Origin: Panulirus ornatus | Lineage: Eukaryota > Arthropoda > Malacostraca > Decapoda > Palinuridae | DNA length: 64,000 nucleotides | Assembly (NCBI RefSeq): GCF_036320965.1 | Contig: NC_092271.1 | Coordinates: forward strand, 21,644,029-21,708,028 | Direction of reading: 5' to 3' | Shown here: piece by piece, positions 26,901 to 39,600 of the stretch | Numbering within the stretch: position 1 is the first letter of the stretch | Layout: the number at the start of each line of letters is the position of its first letter | Position numbers and translations under genes: made by a program | Notes under the pieces: model-generated | Seen by the model: only the letters and a program-made list of their open reading frames with translations | Told to the model about the DNA's origin: nothing | Database searches by the model: none

Positions 26901-29900
26901 TGGCGGAGTGGTGGCGGGAATGAATGAAGGCAGCAAGTATGAATATGTACATGTGTATATATGTATATGTCTGTGTTTGTATATGTATGTATACGTTGAA
27001 ATGTATATGTATGTATATGTGCTTTTGTGGGCATTTGTGTATATGCATGTGTATGTGGGTGGGTTGGGCCATTCTTTCGTCTGTTTCCTTGTGCTACCTC
27101 ACTAACATGGGAAACAGCGACATAGTACAATAAATAAAAACTTTAATCTTATTCCATACTCACTTTTATTTCATACATACTCTTATTTCAGCACTGATGG
27201 CAAATAATATGTTATTCCCTGAAATATCATACCTCTTGCCACAAATGGATATGAAGATGTCAATTCGATGGCAAACAAGGAAGTGAAAATAGTATAGGTG
27301 AGACAGGTTTTTAGGAGGAGGTGCAGTCGTGGAGACTACACAGAACTTAACAATTACCACGGTAATATAGATTGGGAGAGTTCAGTAGCCAGGAACTAGG
27401 GTATTGTGGTGAAGAGTTTTGTGAAATTCACAAATAAGGAGTTGGAATGTGTACTTATAGCCACAAATATGGAGTGAAGAACAGTTTGATCAAAGATGTT
27501 GTAAAGCATGGGAGTTAATAGATGTGTAGTTGTGGAGATGGAGGTGACACTGCAGCTAGCCAGCAGATGCATGGTGTAAGAGAGCAAGGAATGAGTGTAG
27601 CAGAATAAAGGAGGAAAGGGAATTTTTGAAAAGAGTATTATGAATAAGGCAGATGAAAATCCAGAACTATTCCATGAATTTGACAGAAGTAGATTGTCGG
27701 TTAAAGAGCAGATGATCAGATGAAGGGATTCGGAGGGAAAAATATTTGAAAGTGAACACTGTTTCTTGACCTATCATAAGTGATCTGCTCATTTTCTTGT
27801 TTCTGTTTTATTTGTATTTTGTTGAAAAATAGTCAAATTGTTGGTGATGGCTTTCAAATTACGTACTAGAAACATGGGAATATTACTGGTTCATAGTCAG
27901 CTGCTGAGGCAGGGAAATGTGTCATTATTTGCTAAGGTAATGAAATAGATTGCTCTGCGCTTGAATTGGTAGCTGTCAGTTACCCAGTCTGCATAAAATT
28001 TTTCCTTCTACCGTAGTGAGAATGTTGGGCATTCCTTGCACCTGGAAATGTCCTCTATGTGACTCCTGGCTTATCACTCCCTGGCATGGGCTTGATGATG
28101 TCTCAACTCCTGTGGCCTCTTCTGGCATCTTTACTGTCAATCTTCTTAAGCTGATTGTATGGGATCTTAGTCATGCCTTTTCCCTGCCGCACAAACATGG
28201 CAACATCTTGCACATTTTGAACTACAGAACTCAGCAAGCCTCCTCCCTCATGTCACACTGTCAACGAAGCCACAGGACCTCAGCAACTCCTCTATCCTCC
28301 TGCACAGTCTCTCTGTATTTTAGTGCACCACCTTTCCTCTAGTTTCATGACAAAATCCAAGAAAGACATGACTATCCTGTGGTAGCCGTGTCACACCTCT
28401 CATGCTAGTGCTATGGGACTCCTGCCGTACCTGCACATGTCATTTCACCTTTCCCTTGCTCACCCTGCCCTCTTTCCTATTCCTGCATCACTTGCAGCAG
28501 CTCACCCTTAGGTACATTATCTCTGTGTGTACTCATGAAAGCATTAAATTGCCACTCAAGTTTGTGTACTCATCTCTCATTTTATTCCCAGTCACCATTA
28601 CAAAAGAATTTAGACAATTATTACACCTGTTGAAATAGCAAAGGCAGATTTCCATGCTTTGCTACCTTACCTTTGGTTTCTTGATTTTTTTTTCCTTGTT
28701 TTCAGGACCTACCAGTATTAGTACAGTGTCATTAACCAAAGGGTAGGCTGTTGTATTGTGTATTTCTTTCCTTTCACAGATAAGCTTTGGTACTATACCT
28801 CCTCATCTCTTCTGCCAAACAAAAATTTTTCTTTTTCAAAAGGGAGATTTTCCACATCATCCATAACCCATTGAATATTATTCTTCATCTTTCTTTACTT
28901 AATCTTATGTTATTTTATGATTCATTTATTATCTGGCCCCACCAAGGACTTTTGTCCATGACCAAAGCCTTCAGCTTAGAAATAGTGCCTCCAGGATAGA
29001 AGATGCACTTTAGATCCTATTGGAGCGTACCTATAATGGTATACTCTTTTCACCTTGATTTAGAACCACTAACACACTGGATTATGTCACTGTTTCGTTT
29101 TTTCAAAGTCTGTATTTGTTGAGTCACTATACAAAGCACAGAAAAGCCTCTGTGTAGTACTCCTAAGAAGTGGTTTGGAGATGAATTTAATGTGAAGGTG
29201 CATAAGTATTTGTTATCCCATGTAATCTTAACCCTTTCACTCTTGAAAGCTTATGATTTGTACCCACACCTTGTTTGGCAGATGTTTGGAATTATAAAAG
29301 ATATGTTTTTCATGTTTTGACTGGTAGTGATTAGTGAACTTATCCCTGAATACATTTATGTAGAACTGGTATAGATGTAGTTGTTTATACACTACTGAGG
29401 TGTAAAAGGGTACATGTCATTAGCTGATGTAACCAGTCAAAGCTGCTAAACGTTTGTCATGATATCTTTTCAACCCCCAAATCTTTTATTGTTCATGGTA
29501 TGTTTTAGTCACATAATCAGTTGAATCAGTTTTTATCTCTTCTTTGTACACTTTTAATGTGTAGAAGTGAATTGGAATTAATGCCTGATTTGGAAAGAAG
29601 GAATGGACTTAAGTAATGTGACAAACTCTTCTCAGATATTTTGTTGGGCAGTAGATTTCTGTTTGATGACCCTTTTAGTATTTCTGTCACTTATTTTCTT
29701 TTCAATCTTTCTCTCACATTTCATGTGAACTGGTTAGATAAGAATATTTAAAGATGTAGCTAGTTTTGCAGATGTCCTGCTGTTTTTTACTCTCTTTGTC
29801 GAAGTATGTTGTAACTTCATTGTAATGCTAGGCATGTTTGAAGTATTAGTAGCATAAACTTTGGGGGCTAGTAGTCACCATACATATCTTACATAAGAGA

Positions 29901-32900
29901 CTGAAGAAAAATTCATACCAACTTTTTGGTCTTACAGAAAAATGATTCATTAAGTACACTTATATGTTATGATGGTAATTTTGGTGTGTTTAATCTATTA
30001 GTGTAGAAATTTCAGTAAGATATTAATGAAAGAGTCCTGTGTATGTCTCTGCATGTATGATACTACTGTTAATATTTCAGATGACAAATGACACCCCTGT
30101 AAGCCGGTAGATGATAACGTCTCCAGCAGCCTCTGTTAGATGATTAGTGTTCAGTAACTTTGTGTACATGAATTTGGTGGCTTATTTACAAACACTAATG
30201 TTCTAATTGTATTTTTGTACTTTGAAGTTGTTTTGGTTGACATTAGCATTAAATACCAAATACTACATTCCCTGGGATTTGCTTTAAATAATGCTTGTTA
30301 CTTGTTTTAACAGAAGCCTTTGTTGAACACAAGTGAATTTCTCGTGTTTCCTTTTGTTTGCATTAATGTCTGTTAAAGTGCAGAAAAAGGAATCCGTTTA
30401 ATCTCTTGTGAATCAAATGTAAAGCAGAGCTGTTGTTGTGACTAACAGTTTGTGAATCTTTTCATCCTCTTTGTGTGAAAATTCTCTCTATTCCTAACAC
30501 CAAAATGACTCAGTGATGAAAAAACTTGGATGTTTTCATCCTTTTAACCTTTTCATTCATAACTTGATATAGCATACAGCTGAACAGTAGTCCCAGCCAT
30601 GTTGCTTCATATGGTCTGAATTTTTCTGCTTGAATTTAAAGGAACCAGTGGTTCCTTTACTGACTGGAGGCATTCATAGGTGCCATATGTCACCTGCAAC
30701 TCTAACTAGCCTGCAGAATTATCCACAAGGATTATGTACTGAGAGAAAACCATAAGGAGAAAACAGAATGCTTACACATCACATGGGATCCCACCCTACA
30801 ACTTATGTTAACAAACAAGATTTTATGGAGTTCAGATGATGCTAGCAGGAAGCTGTCTTATTTGTGTATATCGGGAGACCATTATAAGCAGTTTTGGATA
30901 CGCCATTAGGAGAAAACTCGATCTCCTGGCAGGGCATAGGAAAATGAAAATGAAGACAACACAACAGTTTATGGAGTGAGAATGAAGACAACAACAGTTT
31001 ACAAAGTGAAAATGAAGACAACACAACAGTTTACAGAGTGCATGATGGATTTAACCCAAAGACCACAGCAACTGTAGATATATAGTTTGCCCTCATTGTG
31101 ACACTTTTCAGTGAATATAGAGAAAAAATTTAATAAATCTGTCTTCGTCACCAGTTGAAAGAGCTTTTTTTTTTTTTTCAGAAGAGATTGAATTTGGAAA
31201 AGTGTGTGAAAGGAGAAAGTTAAGAGTAAATGTGAATAAGAGCAAGATTATTATGTTCAGCATAGTGGAGGGACAGGTTAATTGGGAGCTAAGTTTGAAT
31301 GGAGAAAAATTAGAGTAAGTGAAGTGTTTTAGATATCTGGGAGTGGACTTAACAGCATATGGAACCATGGAAGTGAGTCATAGGGGTGGGGTTTAGGCAA
31401 AGGTTCTGGGAGCATTGAAGAATGTGTGGAAAGAGAGAACGTTATCTCGGAGAGCAAAAAGAGGTATGTTTGAAGGAACAGTAGTTCCAGCAATATTATA
31501 TGGTTGTGAGGTATGGTCTATAGATAGGGTTGTACAGAGGAGTGTGGGTGTGGTGGAAATGAAATGTTTGAGGACAATATATTGCGTGAGATGGTTTGAT
31601 CAAGTAAGTAATGAAATGGTAAGAGAGATGTGTGATAATAAAAGAGTCTGGTTGATAGAGCAGAAGAGGGTGTGTTGAAATGGTTTGGACATATGGAGAA
31701 AATGAGTGAAGAAAGATTGACAAAGAGGATATGTGTGTCAGGGGTGGAGGGAAGAAGAAGTGAGAGACCAAATTGGAGGTGAAAGGATGGAGTGAGAAAC
31801 ATACTGAGTGATAGGGGCCTGAACACACAGGAGGGTGAGAGGCATGCAAGGAATAGAGTGAATTGGAATGATGTGATATACCAGGATCAACATGCTATCA
31901 GAGTACTGAACCAGGACATGTGAAACGTCTGGAGTAAACCATGGAAAGGTAGTGTGGCTTGGATATGGATAGGGAGCTGTGGTTTTGGCACATTTCACAT
32001 GACAGCTCGAGAGTGAGTGTTAATGAATGTGACCTTTTTTGTCTGTTTTCCTGAAGTAGAGGGCAGCAATGCTATTTCCTTGTTAGGTGGAATGGCACCA
32101 GGAATGGATTGAAAGTAAGCAAGTATGAATATGTACATGTTTGCTATTTCCCTTGTGAGCAAGATAGCATCCAAAACATATGATGAAGCCTTAGAGGAAA
32201 AAGATTCTCATTTCGCTAAAAATTGTTCCTCTTTTTGGAAAGAAAGATTGGAAGGGAGAATTTCCAGCCCCCACTCTCATAAGGTATTATTATCACACAA
32301 CCCAAGATTCTTTTCACGGAGAGGTCCTGTGCCTATGACCACAGGACCCTTCATCCTATGGTCCTTAAAGCTCTTGAGCTGTGCTTCCCTCTGTAGCCAG
32401 GACAGAATGGATTTCTTTAAAGTGAAAAGCACTTTGATAAAGTCAACTAAAGATGATACAGCCTCTTACTCGCTGTGCAACCACAAGCAGGTGGAGCCAC
32501 GCAACCCCAGTGAAAGCAAAGGAGATGTCATGGAAAATGCTATCAATATTGTGTGGTAAATGGAAAGTTATGGAAAACAGGGAAGAGTTTTCACTGGAAG
32601 TGTAAGTAGTCCCAGTGATTTGTGCGGATGCAAAGCATCGACTATAGATAAGAATGTGTGGAGGAGGGTGGATGTGTTGGAATTGAAATGTTTTGAGACA
32701 GTATGTAGTGTGTGGTGGTTTTATTAAGTAATAAAAGGGCAAGAAAGAGGTTTAGTTATAAAAAGAGTATGATTGAAAGAGCTGAAGAGGGTAGGCTGAA
32801 ATGGTTTGGACATAAGGAGGGAAAGAGTGAGGAAAGGTTGACAAAGAGGATGTATGTGTCAGAAGTGGAGGGGTCAAGGAAGAGGGAACAGAATTGGAGA

Positions 32901-33624
32901 TGGAAGGATGGAGTGAAAAATATTTTGAATTATTTGGGCCTGAACATGCAGAAAGGTGAAAGGCATGCATGGGATAGTGTGAATTGGAAAGATGTGATAG
33001 ATAGACATGGGTTGAAGTGCTGCCATTGGACTGAACCAGGGCATGTGAAGCGGCTAGGGAAAACCATGGAATGGTATGTGGGGCTTTGTTGTGGATAGGG
33101 GGCTGTGGTTTTGTTGCATTTTACATGATATCTAGGGAATGGATGTGAGTGAATGTGGCCTTTTTGTGTGTGTATATGGTGTTACCTCACTAATCTGGGA
33201 AATGGCGATCAGTTATGGAAAAAATATTGAAAAAAATCCACTCTTATTGCACCAGTCCAGCCTCTGCATATGAAGCAATCCTGACCCTTCCCAATAAAAT
33301 CCCTTCTCCCAGAGAACACACAAACATATTTATGAGACACTTCAAAAACCACCCATAAGCTGTCCTCATCCTTAAATAGGAAAGACATGAAAAATAAACA
33401 AAATCCATCCAGAAGCAACTCTCCATCCACCTTTCACTCCCATTGATACAAACAATGCAATTAAAACCCTAGAGAACTCTCCTGATGACAAATCAGACTT
33501 TCACATTGCAATATAGGCACAGATATTTTGAATTATTGGCTTCTCAACAAAACCCCAATATCTAGAAACATGTCATTATGATACCAATCCTAAAACCCTC
33601 CTAACCACCCAACTAACCCCCCCT

Positions 33625-33676
<52 letters not shown>

Positions 33677-36600
33677 ATCCTGTATCACTTTTTTTCCTGT
33701 GCCCAAACTTTGTGTGAAGATGATCTACAACAATCAAAGAAAACATCCCACTTTCCCCAAAACATCATGGCATTAGACACAAACACTGCCACTTCACTAC
33801 ACTCTGAGCTTACGCAACATATCTTAAGTGAATTCAATCAAACACAACCCCTTCCCAAACAGTACTATTGGCAAAAGACAAACAAAACATTTGACTCTGT
33901 CCCTGACACATCCTCACACAAAAAATACTGACTCCATCTTCCTCAGTGATGACAAAATGTGGTTGACCAATTTCATTGGTGTCTACCATACCCGGTGTAA
34001 TTCACAATGGATTCACTCCTAAAACAGTAAAATTACAGCAGAGTTCCCAAGGAGCAGTTCTTTTGCCAATTATCTTCAGTCTCTTCATACACTACATCAT
34101 ATTACCTCAAGCAAACCTCATCATGAAGTTCCTTTTGTATGCAGGGTGACCTCACTGTCACATCACAAGAAAACCTAACGCCACAAAAGCAACGTCAGTT
34201 ATGCAGCACTATACTGTACAATTAGAACAGTGGCTCACCCAGAACAGAATGTCTGTATCCCTACAGAAGTCTTCAGTTACTATTTTAACCCCAGACAGAT
34301 ACACATATAGCTTTAGTCACATTAATTGGACAGTCTCCCACAGAACAAAACACTAACCATTATACTTATCACCTGCAGAACACTAACTGGCAGCATATTT
34401 CACTATAAACACTGTTTCATGATATCCCAAGTCCTTTCATGCCCACAATGCATCTGTGATTCTGAACCTTTATTTGCCCTGCACTCTTTGTACATAGAAG
34501 CATACACAAAATCACAACACTTTATGACCTATGGGCTTTTTACTAGTGGACATGGTCAGCTTCCTGAGTGCTGTAGGACCCTTATAAAGATAGAAGGGAC
34601 TCTTTGGGGCAGGAAGTAAGTAACTTGTGATTATTTAATCGAGGTTATCCTCAGCACTTTGATATTCCCAACTTATCTAGTTGCTGTTCATTTCATACTA
34701 TCCAATTTTTGTGCATTCCATATTCATATTTTGTGTAAGGGAACAGTGAGAAACAGGCCATCCAAAGACAAGGGCCTGCACCAGCTTAGGGCTGGTGAAT
34801 CTTTGATAACAATATACTGTCTGAATACTTTAGTTTCATGCTCATTGATACAGTCAAAGTATGTAGTTCATGATTTCAGCTTTTGCTGTTGATTATTTGA
34901 TAAAAGTAGAGTCTGGACTGTCTAGAAATGTTAGTACTGCAGTCATTGTAAATAAATGATTTTGAGTGATCAGGGCCTGAACATACAGGAGGGTGAAAGG
35001 GATGCAAGGAGTATAGTGAATTGGAACGATGTGGTATACTGGGGTTGATGTGCTGTCAGTGGATTGAACCAGGGCATGAGAAGCATCTGGGGTAAACCAT
35101 GGAAAGTTTTGTGGGGCCTGGCTGTGGAAAGGAAGCTGTGGTTTCAGTGCATTACACATGACAGCTAGAGACTGAGTGTGAATGAATGTGGCCTGTGTTG
35201 TCTTTTCCTAGCATTACCTTGCATGCGTTTGGGGGAGGGGGGGTGCCATTTCATGTGAGGTGGGGTGGTGACGGAAATGGATGAAGGCAGCAAGTATGAA
35301 TATGTACATGTGTATATATGTATATGTCTGTATATGTATATGTTGAAATGTATAGGTATATATATGTGCGTGTGTAGGTGTTTATGTACGTACATGTGTC
35401 TGTGGGTGGGTTGGGCCATTCTTCGTCTGTTTCCTTGCGCTACCTTGCTAACGCAGGAGACGGCGACTGAGTATAATGATAATAGATTATTTTACTATTT
35501 TTTCTTCTTTGTCTCATGTTTAATTCCCTGACACATGCTTTAAGGCAAATTATCATTTGTAAAGAAAAAATATTCTTAAAAGATTTTTTCCAACTGTACT
35601 TTTATAAAAGGCCTTTATTTATCATTGTGCAAGTATGTAAACAAAGAACTCACTCTTACTTGAAAATTCTAAGTTTTGTACAATACTATCATGTTGCCTT
35701 TCTAAAAGATGCTCTTGATGATAATGTGTGGATAGAATTTTGTAGATATGGCTCTTTTCTATTTTTTGTGGATAGCATAGTAAAAGGCATATGAGGTAAT
35801 TCTATCATGAGTCTACTGTTTCCTTTCCATATAATTGAGAAAATTAATTATGTAGCATTAAGATTCTTTGTATCATTATTTTGTGAGAGTTACAGTTATA
35901 TTGTATGCATGTCGGAAATGAGATTCATGATAATGATACATTGTATGCTTGTCAGAAATGAGATTCATGATAATGATAGTGTATATGCTGGTATTTTGAT
36001 ATAATGATATCAACTCATTTTCTTGCAGGTGGACAAATCACAGTACAATACTCTGGCAAACCTTTACCCAGATCAGGCACCATACACTGTGTGTAACTCA
36101 TCTCTGTCTGAGTATGCAGTTTTGGGTTTTGAGCTTGGATTCTCAATGACCAATCCTAATGCTTTGGTGATCTGGGAAGCACAATTTGGTGACTTCAATA
36201 ACACAGCACAGTGTGTCATCGATCAGTTTATTTCATCAGGACAATCAAAATGGATTAGACAGACTGGTCTAGTCTTATTGTTACCTCATGGTTTAGAGGG
36301 CATGGTAAGTATAACACACGGTTAATGAACATTGAAATATGTTTACAATTAGGAAGAGAGGAAAGCAGGGGTGTGTGATGTCTCCATGGTTGTTTAATTT
36401 GTTTATGGATGGGGAGAGAGGCAAGTATGCAATCTGTGTGGATGAGAGGGCTTAGGAAGTGAGTCAGTTTTGTTCGCTGATGATAGAGCACTGGTGGCTG
36501 ATTCAGAAGAGAAACTGCAGAAGCTGGTGACTGAGTTTGGTAAAGTGTGTGAAAGAAGAAAGCTGAGAGTGAATGTGAATAAGAGCAAGGTTATTAGGTA

Positions 36601-39600
36601 CAGTTGAGTTAAGGGACAAGTCAATTGGGAGGTAAGTTTGAATGGAGAAAATCTGGAGGAAGTGAAGTGTTTTAGATATCTGGGAGTGGATTTAGCAGTG
36701 GATGTAACCTTGGAAGTGAGTCATAGGGTGGGAGAGGGGGCGAAGGTTCTTGGAGCATTGAAGAATGTGTGGAAGGCAAGTACCCTATCTCAGAGAGCAA
36801 AAATAGGTATATTTGAAGGAATAGTTGTTATAACAATGTTATATAGTTGTGAAGCGTGGGCTATAGATAGAGTTGTGTGGAGGAGGGTGGATGTGTTGTA
36901 AATGAAATGTTTGAGGACGATATGTGGTGTAAGGCGGTTTGATCGAGTAAGTAATGAAAGGGTAAGAGAGATGTTTGGTGATAAAAAGAGTGTGACTGAG
37001 AGAGCAGAAGAGGGTGTATTGAAATGGTTTGGTCACATGGAGAGAGTGAGGAAAGATTGACAAAGAGGATGTGTGTGTCAGGGGTGGAGGGAACGAGGAG
37101 AAGTGGGAGACCAAATTGGAGGTGGGAAGATGGAGTGAAAAAGATTTTGAGCGATCAGGGCCTGAACATATAGGAGGATGAAAGGTGTGCAAAGAGTAAA
37201 GTGAATTGGAATGATGTGGTATACTGGGGTCAATGTGCTGTCAAGGGATTGAACCAGGGCATGTGAAGCATCTGGGGTAAACCATGGAATGTCTTGTGGG
37301 GCCTAGATGTGGAAAGGGAGTTGTGGTTTCAGTCCATTACACATGACAGCTAGATACTGAGTGTGGACGAATATGGCCTTTGTTGTCTTTTCCTAGCACT
37401 ACCTCGTGCGCGCACGGGGGGAGATGGGTGGCATTTCATATGTGGTGGGGTGGCGACAGGAATGGATGAAGGCAGCAAGTATGAATATGTACATGTGTAT
37501 ATATGTATATATTTGTGTATGTATATGCATTTATACATTGAAATATATAGGTATATATATGGTATATATGGGTATATATTTGTGTCAGAGGTGGAGGGAA
37601 CAAGGAGAAGTGGGAGACCAAATTGGAGGTGGAAAGATGGAGTGAAAAAATTTTGAGTGATCGGGGCATGAACATGCAGGAGGGTGAAAGGCATGCAAGA
37701 AATAGAGTGAATTGGAATGATGTGGTATACTGGGGTCAACGTGCTGTCAGTGGATTGAACCAGGGCATGTGAAGCATCTGGGGTAAACCATGGAAAGTTT
37801 TGTGGGGCCTGGATGTGAAATGGGAGTTGTGGTTTTGGTGCATTATACATAACAGCTAGAAACTGAGTGTGAATTAATGTGGCCTTTGTTATCTTTTCCT
37901 AGTGCTACTTCATGCACATGTCGGGGGATGGGGTTGTCATTTCATGTGTGGTGGGGTGGCGACAGGAATGAATAAGGGCAGACTATGAATTATGTTCATG
38001 TGTATATATGTATATGTCTGTGTGTGTATATTTATATGTATACATTGAGATGTATAGGTATGTATATGTGTGGATGTGTATGTATATACATGTGTATGTG
38101 TGTGGGTTCGGCCATTTCTTTTGTCTGTTTCCTTGCGCTGCCTTGCTAATGCGGGAGACAACGACAAAGTATAATAATAATAGAAGATAATATGTGCATG
38201 TTTTGGTGTTTATGTATATACGTGTTTATGTGGATGGGTTGGGCCATTCTTTCATCTGTTTCCTTGTGCTACCTTGCTAACGTGGGAGACAGCAACTAAG
38301 TACAACAAATAGAATAGTAAACAATATCCTTTAGCTAGCTTAATTTTCCTGTTAATTCTACAAATGATATAGCATCTGGCATATTTACATCTTGGCAGAT
38401 TTACCTTTACTTGTGTCGTTATGTAGATATAACAGTGGGGTAGACTGAACCTGGTTAAACTTAATGCCTCCAAAACCTAATTCCTGCCCATTTCTCCTGA
38501 AATCCCTCACACCATTCCTATTTCTTATGATGGTTCTATAATTCCACCACTTAATTGTGAACATACTGTGCACTAAAGGCTAAAAAGTGGCACTGGAGTT
38601 CACCAGCTATGGAGACTCATTTGCCATGGCCACCATCTTGATGGGGCTCCCATTGGGAATGGGCATCAGAGATATAGATTGATAGATAGATAGATAGTAA
38701 CATCTAACCTATTTTGAAAACCTCACATTTCACAACTAGCTATATCTGCCTCTAAAACACTGGGAGTCCTGATGTAGATTCTCTTCAGACCAGTTGCTGT
38801 GTTTATACAAACAATTGATCCATTTTTATATGGATTGTTCCTGTCACATCTTTGGAAATTCTAGTCCTACATATGTACTAGACAAAGTTAAGTCTAAAGC
38901 AGTTCGAGTTATCATCTCTTCCAATCTAACCTTAACTTGACCCTCTTGCTGTATACACTTTCCCTATTATGTAGGTCTTGCTGTTTATGCATGTTGACTT
39001 TCAGGGTAGAGAGCTTGGAGTAGTTGGGGTGTTTAAGATACCTGGGAGTGGACATGGTGGCAAATGAAACAATGGGAACTGAAGTGAACCATGGGATGGA
39101 AGAGGGACCAAGAGGTTTTGAATGCATTAAGAGGTGTGTAGAAAGAGACAACTATCTGTCTGGACAAAAATGGGTGTATTTGATGGCTTAATAGTTCCAT
39201 CTATGCTGTATGGATGTGATTTATGGGCCCTTATTGCAAAAGTACAAAAGAGGGGTGATGTGTTGGATATCGTATAACTAAGGACATTGTATACTGTTAG
39301 GTGAATTTATCAAGTAAGAAGTTTCATTGTGAAAGAAAACTGTGGCTGTAGATGGAGTACATTTGAGAGAGCAGGGCAGGATTTAGTGAAATGATTTTGC
39401 CATATTGAATGGATGAACAAAGAGAGGCTGTCATAGAGGATATATGCATTAGAAGTGGAGGGAACAAGGAGTACCTAACTATGAGGACCTACAATTAAAT
39501 TTTGCCATGATTGCAGGATGAGCACAAAGCACTCAGCTTTTGCCTCCTTGATGAATAAGATTATTTTTTTCAGCTGCTATCTGCATTGCATGATTATCTG

